DNA of 32,632 nucleotides from Bacillus sp. HNG. GTDB taxonomy: Bacteria; Bacillota; Bacilli; Bacillales; Bacillaceae_L. The notes beneath the pieces were generated by a model. That model did not search any database, was not told where the DNA came from, and worked only from the letters and a program-made list of their open reading frames with translations. Shown piece after piece: positions 16,657-24,305 of the stretch (positions are counted from its first letter, which is position 1; every line of letters starts with the position of its first letter). Where the stretch lies: assembly GCF_003400205.1 (NCBI RefSeq), contig NZ_QUQV01000029.1, positions 1 to 32,632 of the forward strand, written 5' to 3'. Both the position numbers and the translations under genes were made by a program.

Positions 16657-16863
16657 TTGGTTAAAAGAAGCGTGGGCATATCATTTATAGCGACTTCAAC
16701 GATTTTAATTGCAGTTAAGTATTTAAGTGAAGCCATAAGTGGTGCAACAGTTGGAAACACCATTAGCACCTAGAGTTTACTCTCATTATTAGCTGGATTA
16801 TGCTATTTGTCTTGGGGAGAATATGACGAATATAAAAAAGGAAAAAGACATTCAGGGAAATAA
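16657..16863 (+). pseudogene. Small membrane protein gene with in-frame amber codon
   Basis: A TTG start preceded by GGGGGA opens a 69-codon frame. It encodes a small protein with two hydrophobic segments (residues about 6-20 and 40-50) and a charged tail including WGEYDEYKK, a layout seen in small Bacillus membrane proteins. Codon 39 is TAG (16771-16773), yet the frame stays coherent to a TAA at 16861. Either the gene is freshly broken or the base is a sequencing error; stop-codon readthrough is less likely. Function unknown. Confidence 0.6.
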
Positions 16864-16908
16864 AATTATTTGCATAAACACAAATTATAGCTTAGGATTT
16901 TTATATAC

Positions 16909-16931
16909 AAAAGCACCACATATTGCGGTGC
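16909..16931 (-). terminator. Terminator downstream of the YfhP-like gene
   Basis: GCACC/GGTGC arms (16931-16927 and 16917-16913) form a short stem with TTTT following on the minus strand, about 50 nt past the stop codon. Confidence 0.6.
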
Positions 16932-16983
16932 ATTGAAAAGTATATTCATAGATGTAAAGAGTGAACTGTAGCCACTTCATTCC

Positions 16984-17943
16984 TTATTCCGCACTTTCTG
17001 TGGGTCTAATGAAACCACGTTTTATTTCACTATTAACAAAATTAAGCTTTTGATCTAATTTAATAATGGCCACATACGGTTCATCGATTCTAGATTGATA
17101 GCGAAGATCATACCAATGCACCTCATAACCGTCCATTTTTTCGATAATCTTGGCATGTATGCAATCCGATTGTTTTTTTATAAAATGCACAAAGGTATTT
17201 TTCTTTGATGCTCGGATAATGTTACTTTTTTCATCTGCTTTCATTATGTCTTTTGACCAAATGATACAACCATTTTCATATTTTCCAAGCTTATATCGAT
17301 CATCTAAACTGGCAATAATTCCCCAGTGATCGACGCGGAACATTGGGATTAACGTGTAGGTTACTCCTGAATCTCGTTTGGAAAGCAGCTTTCTTTTTAT
17401 CTTGCGTTGTATGACATATCGGAGCAAAACATAGATGAAAATAAGAATATACATATAAGAAAACACAATGCCGGATGATAAACCACTTAACCATAAAAAA
17501 GTACCAAGTAGATGCAGTGACATAATAAACGGATCAAAGATTGGCAGGATATTTAAGGCAATCCAGGTATTACGCAACGGTCGAAGTGCTTGTGTTCCAT
17601 AAATGTTAAAAATGTCCGATATCACATGGAGAAGTACTGCTAAACAGGTCCAAAGCAAAAAGGTAGAAAAGTATAATCCACCATTGACCATCGTGGCACT
17701 ACCTGCGATACAAAAAATCAGCATCGCTTGAGCAGGGATCGAATGACTAAAGCCTCGATGCTTTTGAACATAAATGTCATTCCCTTTCCACTTATGAATG
17801 ATATCTATATCAGGAGCATTAGATCCTACAATTGTACAAAACAACATAGATGAAAGTAGTTCTGGATGATTGGCCATAGTTGGGTCTAGAAAGGACAAAC
17901 CCGCTAAACCCACTCCTGTCATAACATGCGTAGCAGTATCCAA
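16984..17943 (-). CDS. yfhP: Membrane-bound metal-dependent hydrolase-like protein, YfhP/YdjM family
   Basis: The 319-residue protein starts with the metal-ligand motif MDTATHVMTGVGLAG, followed by SNAPDIDII and KHRGFSHS, the His/Asp motifs of the YdjM/DUF457 membrane hydrolase family. Four to six membrane segments occupy 30-185, and a soluble C-terminal domain (about 200-319) faces the cytoplasm. This layout matches B. subtilis YfhP; the reaction is unknown. ATG with GGGGGAG upstream. It is a single gene; a two-step hairpin lies about 80 bp upstream. Confidence 0.8.
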   Translation of the reverse strand: MDTATHVMTGVGLAGLSFLDPTMANHPELLSSMLFCTIVGSNAPDIDIIHKWKGNDIYVQKHRGFSHSIPAQAMLIFCIAGSATMVNGGLYFSTFLLWTCLAVLLHVISDIFNIYGTQALRPLRNTWIALNILPIFDPFIMSLHLLGTFLWLSGLSSGIVFSYMYILIFIYVLLRYVIQRKIKRKLLSKRDSGVTYTLIPMFRVDHWGIIASLDDRYKLGKYENGCIIWSKDIMKADEKSNIIRASKKNTFVHFIKKQSDCIHAKIIEKMDGYEVHWYDLRYQSRIDEPYVAIIKLDQKLNFVNSEIKRGFIRPTESAE

Positions 17944-18021
17944 TTTGGTCTCCCCCTTTTTAGCATTTTACCTTTTGTTTGCCATAATAAGATCTCAACT
18001 CCATCACAAGGAAACATGTAA

Positions 18022-18078
18022 AGCCCCTTTCTATCCACTTACCTTTTTACCATTGTAGTAAGTGAATATTAAGGGGCT
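18022..18078. repeat. Two-step inverted repeat between HAAS and YfhP-like genes
   Basis: AGCCCCTT (18022-18029) pairs with AAGGGGCT (18071-18078), and inside it CACTTAC (18036-18042) pairs with GTAAGTG (18058-18064). Neither strand has a strong T run, so it is a weak terminator at best; it may be an RNA processing or regulatory structure. Confidence 0.5.
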
Positions 18079-18207
18079 GTTAAAATCGCTTTAAGAAATA
18101 TAGTTTTTATAATGGATTTATGTTACACGCATTAAAATAACGTAAAATTTGTCATCTTGTCATAAGACTTCCATAGACTAATATATTCGTTTCATTTCTA
18201 TGCTTGA

Positions 18208-18963
18208 TCAGACAAACCTTTTTTTCCTTTTTTCTTGAATCAAGATATTCAAAATGATAACCACAAACATCAATACAAATGATGCCATGCTAATCATAAG
18301 AATTGTTTCAACACTCCAGTCTGTAAAACGGGTGAAAATATCAGGGATAATCAGAAAAGCTGGTATCCAAATGGGAAACCACATCTTACTCCAAATCGCT
18401 GTTCCTACAAAAATGCAACTGCAAATCACGATCACAACTATATCTGCAGTTGTACCACCTACAAAAAAAGGATCCACAAATAGAGTACTTACCACGATTA
18501 ATAGAATTGCTAAGGTTGTGACAATCATACTGGCAATTACACTCCCAATAAAAAACTTCTTCTTGGAGTATTGCTTCCGACCAGCATTCTGTAAAAAATA
18601 AACGTAAACCGCTAGCATTAACACAGCTAATATGGGCATCCCAACGACTTGTATAATGTTTAGTGCAAACTCTCCTCTTATCGCGGGTCCTATGAGGAAA
18701 TAGGCAATAACCCCGAGAAAAAAGGGTGGAAGGAATTTTAATAGACTTTTATAATCTGTCTTCATTTCTTGTTTTAATGAAGCCATATATTGTTCTGGTG
18801 TTTGATCAATAATATCATTTAAGCTTCTGCCACTCTTTTCGACTTCAATAAGATGATCCTTTAATTCTTCAATTAATTCATTTATTTCTTGATCGTTTTT
18901 TCCTGACATCATTAAGTACATTCTGAGATTGTCGATAAATGCCTCACTTTTTGTTGATAGCAT
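18208..18963 (-). CDS. HAAS/DUF1700-type membrane protein paired with PadR
   Basis: The 251-residue protein has a soluble helical N-terminus (1-75) typical of HAAS domains (FIDNLRMYLMMSGK, then ELIEELKDHLIEVEKSG), which often accompany PadR regulators, then six hydrophobic segments (about 78-240) and a basic tail. It begins 4 nt after the padR stop, with its ribosome site GGGAGG inside the padR end, so the two are co-translated. It may act as a membrane signalling partner of PadR; the exact role is unknown. Confidence 0.7.
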   Translation of the reverse strand: MLSTKSEAFIDNLRMYLMMSGKNDQEINELIEELKDHLIEVEKSGRSLNDIIDQTPEQYMASLKQEMKTDYKSLLKFLPPFFLGVIAYFLIGPAIRGEFALNIIQVVGMPILAVLMLAVYVYFLQNAGRKQYSKKKFFIGSVIASMIVTTLAILLIVVSTLFVDPFFVGGTTADIVVIVICSCIFVGTAIWSKMWFPIWIPAFLIIPDIFTRFTDWSVETILMISMASFVLMFVVIILNILIQEKRKKRFV

Positions 18964-18967
18964 ATTC

Positions 18968-19291
18968 TTACCTCCCTTTCAGTAAATGGTTTACTGGTTT
19001 TGTAATTTGCTCCCATTCTTCGATAATAACTTCTAAAGCCTCATGCCCCTTTTCTGTCAAAAAATAATATTTCCGATTTGGTCCTGATTCGGAAGGGCGC
19101 ATTTCTCCCCGAATTAGTCCATTCTTCTGGAGTCTCAATAAAATGGGGTAAATGGTTCCTTCACTTACATCAGCTAACCCAATATTCAACAGTTTTTGTG
19201 AAAGCTCATACCCGTAGACTGGCTCTTTTTCAATGACAGACAACACACATCCATCCAATACTCCCTTTAACAATTGGCTTCTTATTGACAT
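18968..19291 (-). CDS. PadR-family transcriptional regulator
   Basis: This 107-residue protein is a typical short (PadR-s1) repressor: winged helix from LLKGVLDGCVLSVIEKEPVYGYEL through EGTIYPILLRLQKNGLI, the wing RKYYFLTEKGHEAL, and a C-terminal dimerization helix. It precedes a HAAS membrane gene by 4 nt. The promoter region (19321-19421) holds a set of repeated TACAANNTAGT-like elements, so autoregulation is likely. Confidence 0.9.
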   Translation of the reverse strand: MSIRSQLLKGVLDGCVLSVIEKEPVYGYELSQKLLNIGLADVSEGTIYPILLRLQKNGLIRGEMRPSESGPNRKYYFLTEKGHEALEVIIEEWEQITKPVNHLLKGR

Positions 19292-19320
19292 TTCATCTTA
19301 CTCCCTCCTCTAGTTTGTTA

Positions 19321-19421
19321 TACAAGGTAGTGAACAAAAAAAATGAAGTTATCCTTAGGTAGTTGGTTTAACAAGATAGTGGTTATAAAAAACAACTATC
19401 TTGTTATACAAAATAGTTGTT
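19321..19421. promoter_or_regulatory. Repeated operator-like array upstream of padR
   Basis: Four copies of a (T/A)ACAA(G/A)(G/A)TAGT element occur: 19321-19331, 19370-19380, 19395-19405 (reverse) and 19407-19417. Copies two and three form a perfect 11-bp inverted repeat, and AACAACTAT (19391-19399) pairs with ATAGTTGTT (19413-19421). The clustering directly upstream of padR suggests multi-dimer binding by PadR. Confidence 0.55.
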
Positions 19422-19459
19422 TTAAGTGTAAATTTTATTCATTTTTTTGTCAATAGGTT

Positions 19460-19740
19460 TTTATTTTTCTCTTCGGCTGTTTTCGCCAAACTTTGTGGTT
19501 TTTGACATAATTGGCTTTCGCTGCATTTTGAAAATTCTTCCTTGAATTTGCACCGCACGAAGAAAATGCGAATGCATTTTCGAGGAGGTGGACGCTTTCC
19601 GCGGGCGTGGCTTGAGCCTCCTCGTCGCTAATCGCTCCTGTGGGGTCTCAAGTCTCACGCTTTTCCCGCTGGAGTCGCCACCTTTCGCTTAAATTAATAG
19701 CTTCGGTTTATTCCAATAGCAACAATCTTTTAGAAAAGAG
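19460..19740 (-). repeat. Bacillaceae-type interspersed structured repeat
   Basis: This non-coding block is GC-richer than its surroundings. Its core (about 19580-19695) reads on the minus strand with GGTGGCGACTCC, GAGACCCCACAGGAGC, GACGAGGAGGCTCAAGC and CGCCCGCGGAAAGCGTCC. Similar sequences are, from memory, scattered through many Bacillaceae genomes. The ends pair (AGGTGG with CCACCT), and CTTGAG with CTCAAG pair inside. A perfect hairpin GAAAATGC/GCATTTTC (19562-19581) abuts it. Function unknown; the 65-codon frame in it is not a gene. Confidence 0.6.
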
Positions 19741-19765
19741 CCTTCTTTTACAATAATGTTTCTAA

Positions 19766-20434
19766 TTACTTCTCATCATATGCGTTAAGTGCGTTCACAC
19801 TGTGCGCCAGCGCGGATCCTGCTTTTAATGCAACGGCAACGAAGATGGCTTCTGAAATTTCTTCCAAATCGGCTCCTGCTTTTTTAGCATTCTTCGTATG
19901 AAGATCGATGCAGTACGGACAACCTGTCGTATGTGCACAAGCAACGGCAATCAACTCTTTGTCCTTTTCTGTTAAGTTTTGCGCTTTGAGCGACTTACTG
20001 TCAAAATCAATAAATGCTTTAAATGCCTCTCCACTCAATTCCGCAAATTCTTTCAGTCTAGCAAAATAGGATGCCTTATACAGCTCTTCATCGCCATTCC
20101 CATCATAAGCGTTGAGTGCATTCACTCCATGGGCTAAAGATGAACCAGCCTTTAATGCAGTCGCAACAAAAATAGCTTCTGCCACTTCCTCTTTCGTTGA
20201 GTCATTCTTTTTCGCATTACCGACATGTAAATCAATGCAATATGGACAACCTGTGATATGTGCGACCGCCACGGCTATCAGTTCTTTTTGTTTCACTGAA
20301 AGTCGACCCGCTGCTAAAGCTTGGCTATCAAACTTGATGAAAGATTGAAAGACCTCTGAAGCATACTGTTTTAATTCTGGAAGTCTTCCGAAGTATTCCT
20401 TTTTGTACAAGCTATCTGTTTTTGTTACTGTCAT
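19766..20434 (-). CDS. Double-domain carboxymuconolactone decarboxylase/AhpD-like protein
   Basis: The 222-residue protein contains two tandem copies (109-residue period) of an AhpD/CMD-like domain. Each has the redox motif CPYCIDLH: cysteines at 63 and 66 with H70, then 172 and 175 with H179. In AhpD this CxxC/His set reduces peroxiredoxins or peroxides, so the protein is probably an antioxidant enzyme rather than a true decarboxylase. Most relatives have one domain. GGGAGAG precedes the ATG. The only transcription signals upstream are a SAM riboswitch and its terminator (20550-20702), so it appears to be S-box controlled. Confidence 0.85.
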   Translation of the reverse strand: MTVTKTDSLYKKEYFGRLPELKQYASEVFQSFIKFDSQALAAGRLSVKQKELIAVAVAHITGCPYCIDLHVGNAKKNDSTKEEVAEAIFVATALKAGSSLAHGVNALNAYDGNGDEELYKASYFARLKEFAELSGEAFKAFIDFDSKSLKAQNLTEKDKELIAVACAHTTGCPYCIDLHTKNAKKAGADLEEISEAIFVAVALKAGSALAHSVNALNAYDEK

Positions 20435-20549
20435 TTTGCATCTCTCCCTTGGGTATTTTCCACAATTAAAATACGATTTTTCACATCAACTTACTTAGTT
20501 TTGTAAAATGTGGATGCCTAATGTTCGTTAAGTGAAACATATAAAATTC

Positions 20550-20577
20550 AAAAAGCCCCTTCCGATGAGGAAGAGGC
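20550..20577 (-). terminator. Riboswitch expression-platform terminator (S-box)
   Basis: GCCTCTTCC and GGAAGGGGC (20577-20569 and 20563-20555) form a 9-bp stem with one G-U pair and a 5-nt loop, followed by five T on the minus strand. It directly follows the SAM aptamer, so SAM binding should favour it. Confidence 0.9.
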
Positions 20578-20591
20578 ATTATGTACGTCCA

Positions 20592-20702
20592 CACTCATCT
20601 TTCAAGCATTTGCTTGCTGGAATTAGCACCTTGATACATTCATCGTAACGGTTGCTGCGGGATCAACGGACCAGGTTCCTCCCCCGACTCTTGATAAGAG
20701 AA
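20592..20702 (-). promoter_or_regulatory. SAM-I (S-box) riboswitch aptamer
   Basis: The minus strand carries the S-box consensus: CTTATCAAGAG near the 5' side, GGGGGAGG, then GCAGCAACC, AAGGTGCTAATTCCAGCA and a closing GAAAGATGAG. Helix P1 closes CTCTTATC against GATGAG. High SAM should stabilise the following terminator and switch off the downstream gene. The next gene on that strand is the AhpD-like gene at 20434, about 115 nt after the terminator. Confidence 0.9.
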
Positions 20703-20816
20703 AATCGTATTTAATTTAGGAATTTATTACTTCCTACCTTACATGAATGGTCAAAAGCTTGTCAACAGAAATATTGGATTATTTTGAAAACATATCTCTC
20801 TATCGAGTTTTACCAC

Positions 20817-21497
20817 TTATAGATTAATAGGCCACTCCTCTAAATGTTCCGCCATATCCCAAAACATGTATTCGAAAATGCTTGTTTTGACGACAATTTC
20901 TTCAAGTCTTGCTAGTTCCTGTTCAGATTTTCCACTTGCCATTTCATTGAGAAGCGTTTTACAATCATCGGATAACTTCGTAAATTCATCGGATGCATAC
21001 ATTTTAACCCATTCTCCATAAAATTCATGCTCGATGGCTCCTGGCCATTTTACGAGCTCTTTCCCAATAAAATTATAACTCCATGCACAAGTAAGGACGG
21101 CTGCGACAACATTTTCAACACCGCCAAGATGGGCGACGTTTAGCATGTAGCTTGTGTAGGAAGTCGTAGTTGCTGCGGGCTTGGTGGCCTCAAGTTCTTC
21201 ATGTGAGATACCAAACTTCGCAGCATATTGACGATGAAGATCCATCTCCACCTCAAGCGTACCATGTAAAAGATTTGCAAAAATGGACATTGTTTTTAAA
21301 TCGGGAGCTTTTGCACTTCCTATCGCAAATAGACGGCTATACTCAATTAAGTACACATAATCTTGTTTCATATAATGCTTGAATTTTTCCTTTTCCAACC
21401 AGCCCTCGCCTATCCCTTTGACGAAAGGATGTGCCAAATACGAATTCCAAATAGGTTCTACACGATTCCATAAACGATCTGTAAATAAATTACTCAT
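20817..21497 (-). CDS. tenA: Aminopyrimidine aminohydrolase / thiaminase II TenA
   Basis: The protein has about 226 residues. Start at the ATG at 21497, since GAGGGG is 8 nt upstream; the ATG two codons earlier is only 2 nt from it. It has the TenA helical bundle, the catalytic cysteine in VLTCAWSYN (C137), the Asp/Tyr-rich YMKQDYVYLIEYSRLF and a C-terminal glutamate in FEYMFWDMAEHLEEW. TenA hydrolyses the aminopyrimidine from degraded thiamine for salvage. A TPP riboswitch with terminator lies directly upstream, so it is made when thiamine pyrophosphate is low. No other thi gene adjoins. Confidence 0.92.
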   Translation of the reverse strand: MSNLFTDRLWNRVEPIWNSYLAHPFVKGIGEGWLEKEKFKHYMKQDYVYLIEYSRLFAIGSAKAPDLKTMSIFANLLHGTLEVEMDLHRQYAAKFGISHEELEATKPAATTTSYTSYMLNVAHLGGVENVVAAVLTCAWSYNFIGKELVKWPGAIEHEFYGEWVKMYASDEFTKLSDDCKTLLNEMASGKSEQELARLEEIVVKTSIFEYMFWDMAEHLEEWPINL

Positions 21498-21532
21498 TTT
21501 CATTTCCCCTCTCTACTTTTGACATCAGGGGA

Positions 21533-21574
21533 GATAAAAAAACAAAACCCATCACTAGTGACTAGGAATGGGTT
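21533..21574 (-). terminator. Terminator of the TPP riboswitch
   Basis: AACCCAT (21574-21568) pairs with ATGGGTT (21552-21546), and inner sequence CTAGTCACTAG can extend or rearrange the stem. It is followed by TTTTG and seven more T on the minus strand. It sits between the aptamer and the tenA ribosome site. Confidence 0.85.
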
Positions 21575-21605
21575 CGGCAATATATCATCGTATACACGAC
21601 AAATA

Positions 21606-21695
21606 CCAACTCCACTTCCCTACGCTAGTGTTACCTAGATCAGGTTCAAAGGGTCGATATTTCTATCTCTCAGCAAATACATGCTCCCCTAGTCG
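21606..21695 (-). promoter_or_regulatory. TPP riboswitch (THI element)
   Basis: The minus strand shows the conserved THI core: GGGGAGC, TTTGCTGAGAGA, ACCCTTTGAACCTGATC and the closing TAGCGTAGGGAAGTGG. It precedes tenA and a terminator, so binding of thiamine pyrophosphate should cause termination. Confidence 0.95.
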
Positions 21696-21821
21696 AATTG
21701 TTAGATTATTAAGTTACTATCTATTAGTTAAACATAGCCAGTGAAAATAAGCAAATGTTCGAAAGATTACCAGCCTTTCTATGCGCAAGCAAACAAAAAA
21801 TCCTCCAAGACGGAAAACTTC

Positions 21822-22292
21822 TTATTTCAAATTCGGATATCCTTGTTGTCGTAATGCCTCATATACCAATATCGCAGCTGTATTTGAAAGGTTAAGGGAT
21901 CGAACATGTTGATTCATAGGAATTCTCAAAAAGTGATTTTTATGTTTTTCCAGTAAATCTTTTGGTAATCCAGTGGTTTCTTTTCCAAACATAAAATAAT
22001 GTTCTTTTGAAACATCACTGAAATCAAAGGCTGAATGTGTTTTTTCGCCAAACGTTTCAATATAGTAAAACTCACCTTGATTTTTCGAAAAAAAGTCATC
22101 TAATGAATCATAGTACGTGATATTTACAGAATGCCAGAAATCGAATCCCGCTCGTTTTATCATTTCTTCATCTGTTGAAAAACCAAGTGGTCGGATTAAA
22201 TGTAAGGCTGTATCCGTTGCCGCACAAGTACGTGCAATATTTCCGGTATTAGCCGGAATATCTGGTTGATAAAGTACTACATGTATTGCCAA
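21822..22292 (-). CDS. trmL: tRNA (cytidine/uridine-34 2'-O)-methyltransferase TrmL
   Basis: This 156-residue SPOUT methyltransferase starts with HVVLYQPDIPANTGNIARTC and has the knot motifs GKETTGLP and SLNLSNTAAILVYEALRQ that bind S-adenosylmethionine. TrmL (formerly CspR/YibK) methylates the ribose of the wobble base 34 in tRNA-Leu isoacceptors. Length is the family norm. ATG with AGGAGTG upstream. It appears to be a single gene. Confidence 0.93.
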   Translation of the reverse strand: MAIHVVLYQPDIPANTGNIARTCAATDTALHLIRPLGFSTDEEMIKRAGFDFWHSVNITYYDSLDDFFSKNQGEFYYIETFGEKTHSAFDFSDVSKEHYFMFGKETTGLPKDLLEKHKNHFLRIPMNQHVRSLNLSNTAAILVYEALRQQGYPNLK

Positions 22293-22387
22293 GAATGGTC
22301 ACTCCTAATTATGATTTCCCTCCAAATTATAGCATAGAGACCGAGAACAGAGGTACTTTAGAAAAGTTTGTTATACCCAGTTAGTCC

Positions 22388-22611
22388 TTACAAAAACACA
22401 AAGTAAATTCCGAAGACGACTGCGATCGTTATGACAAAAATCCCAGGGGTAAGCCGTGGTTTTGGGTGTACGGAATGTCTGGTTATTAATCGCATTAATT
22501 TTTTTCATATGGCAATCATAGCCATAATAATTGTTAGAATGCCGATCCCCACTGAAAATAGACCAATTAATTAGCTAATAGATCCCACGATGGAGAAAGG
22601 TCGGTTTTCAT
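22388..22611 (-). pseudogene. Decayed small membrane protein gene
   Basis: From ATG at 22611 the minus strand reads MKTDLSPSWDLLAN and stops. Shifting frame by one gives LIGLFSVGIGILTIIMAMIA, an in-frame TGA, then a basic linker and PGIFVITIAVVFGIYFVFL before TAA (22390-22388). The parts fit a two-segment membrane protein broken by one frameshift and one stop. The family is not recognised. Confidence 0.5.
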
Positions 22612-22730
22612 TGTAAAATGCAAAATTCGTTCCTTCTTAAAATACTAATTCGATTATCAGTGTTTAATTCGTAGCTACATTCCATAAAATAACACAAATA
22701 TATTAATTGATAAAATCGGAGGTATATTCT

Positions 22731-23765
22731 TTGGGTATCTTTAAGGAAAGTAAAAACAAGACCAACAGTTTAACCGCTGCCGAAGTATCCGCACTGTGGC
22801 TTCAGTATATGGGTGATAGTATGGCTATATGTGTATACAAATATTTTCTTAACATTGTTGAAAACAAAGAGATTAAACCTATTTTAGAACGTTCCTTACA
22901 GTTAGCTGAAAGCCATATTACGAAAATTAGCAAATTCTTAAAAAGTGCTAATTTCAAACTTCCAATTGGATTTACCAAAAGTGACGTAAATGTTAACGCA
23001 CCTCGACTGTTCTCTGATCAATTTTTACTATTTTATTCCTATATTATGACGATCCATGGATTAACCGCTTATAGTTTGGCGATCACAAACACGGAACGAA
23101 AAGACATTCAAAATCACTTCTTTGAGTGCACGGAATCTTCTAAGGAACTGTTTCAAAATATAGTGGAATTAGCTAAGAACGAGCCAAAATTCACAAGTGT
23201 TCCAACCATTCCTTCACCAAAAGAGACCGAGTTTTTCGAATCACCAGGGTTTGTTTCAAATTTAATTGGAGACAAACGGCCACTTAATAGCTCGGAAATT
23301 AGCACCCTTTTCTTTAATTCAACGAAAACTGGATTTATCAAATCATTAAGTTTAGCTTTTAGTCAGGTAGCTAAGTCAGAGGAAGTTCGAGCTTTTATGG
23401 TGAAAAACGTTAAATTAGCAGGAAAAGATGCCGAAAGTTTTGATCTAATCTTACAACAGGATCATTTACCAATCCCTGAGAAATGGGATGCTGAGGTTAC
23501 CGACTCAACAATCAGTCCATTCTCTGACAAATTGATTATGTTTCACGCAGGCTTTTTAGTCAATGCCGCTCTTTCTTACTACGGGGCTTCATTAGGCTCC
23601 AGCTTTAGGTCAGATATCATCCTTAACTATTCTAAAGTATTTACCCATGCCATGGAGGCAGGTGCATTTTCTTTCAATATCATGGTGAAACACGGATGGT
23701 TAGAAAAACAACCAGAAGCAATTGATAGAAAATCGTTGGCAAAAGGTTCAGAAAAGCAAACATAA
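22731..23765 (+). CDS. DUF3231 family protein, two domains
   Basis: The protein has 344 residues from the TTG at 22731, chosen because CGGAGG lies 8 nt upstream; the longer frame adds eight residues with no ribosome site. Residues about 12-165 and 182-335 are two copies of the DUF3231 helical domain (first beginning LTAAEVSALWLQYMGD, second LNSSEISTLFFNSTKTGF). These are ferritin-like four-helix proteins common in spore-formers; the function is not established. It is a single-gene unit with a terminator. Confidence 0.8.
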   Translation: MGIFKESKNKTNSLTAAEVSALWLQYMGDSMAICVYKYFLNIVENKEIKPILERSLQLAESHITKISKFLKSANFKLPIGFTKSDVNVNAPRLFSDQFLLFYSYIMTIHGLTAYSLAITNTERKDIQNHFFECTESSKELFQNIVELAKNEPKFTSVPTIPSPKETEFFESPGFVSNLIGDKRPLNSSEISTLFFNSTKTGFIKSLSLAFSQVAKSEEVRAFMVKNVKLAGKDAESFDLILQQDHLPIPEKWDAEVTDSTISPFSDKLIMFHAGFLVNAALSYYGASLGSSFRSDIILNYSKVFTHAMEAGAFSFNIMVKHGWLEKQPEAIDRKSLAKGSEKQT

Positions 23766-23770
23766 AAAGG

Positions 23771-23797
23771 AGAGAGCGACTGGTCTCTCTTTTTTTA
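23771..23797 (+). terminator. Terminator of the DUF3231 gene
   Basis: AGAGAG/CTCTCT arms with an 8-nt loop are followed by seven T, 6 nt after the stop codon. Confidence 0.85.
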
Positions 23798-23846
23798 CCC
23801 TTCCTGTTTCACCATGTTAAAAAAGAAAACTATCTTACTCATGAGA

Positions 23847-24305
23847 CTAAATGGTATTTCCCTTTTTCTTAGCATCCGCATCCAAACCAGCACCTATTGC
23901 GATTCCCAGACTCATTCCAATCGGTATTCCTAACCCAATATTTTCAAATATTGTTAATCCAAACACAATTCCCAAACTCATTCCTATTGACATATATAAT
24001 GTTAAGTACATTCCCTCAGGTACCAACTTATGCTTTTTTTGAAGATGAGACACAAGTTCATTAATCAATTTTTTATGTTGGTTTATAACCGTATCAACCC
24101 GGTCTATATTCGCTTCTAGTTGAATAAAATGATTCTTCAATTCAAGCAAATATCGCTGACAATCCGCACAGTCTTCTGAAAACGAAGCGAGTCTTTGAAC
24201 CACTCGTTCACACTTATTTAAATTAAGTTTTTTACAACTTTCTTTGCTTACGGCGCTCTTCACCTTTCTTATAGTGGCTAATAATTCATCTGCTTGTTTT
24301 TCCAA
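23847..24305 (-). CDS. Cys- and Gly-rich membrane protein of unknown function
   Basis: The protein has 152 residues from the TTG at 24305, preceded by AAGGGGGTG; the ATG eleven codons upstream has no clear site. It starts with a charged, probably coiled-coil helix region (1-95) holding four cysteines (C24, C32, C46, C49; the last two as CADC). Two short hydrophobic, glycine-rich segments follow, each containing IGMSLGI, like a glycine-zipper membrane hairpin. A basic tail ends it. I do not recognise the family. Confidence 0.55.
   Translation of the reverse strand: MEKQADELLATIRKVKSAVSKESCKKLNLNKCERVVQRLASFSEDCADCQRYLLELKNHFIQLEANIDRVDTVINQHKKLINELVSHLQKKHKLVPEGMYLTLYMSIGMSLGIVFGLTIFENIGLGIPIGMSLGIAIGAGLDADAKKKGNTI

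Noticed and set aside
19461-19658. 65-codon frame inside the GC-rich repeat
   Set aside because: It lies wholly in a non-coding structured repeat; basic composition reflects GC bias and there is no ribosome site.
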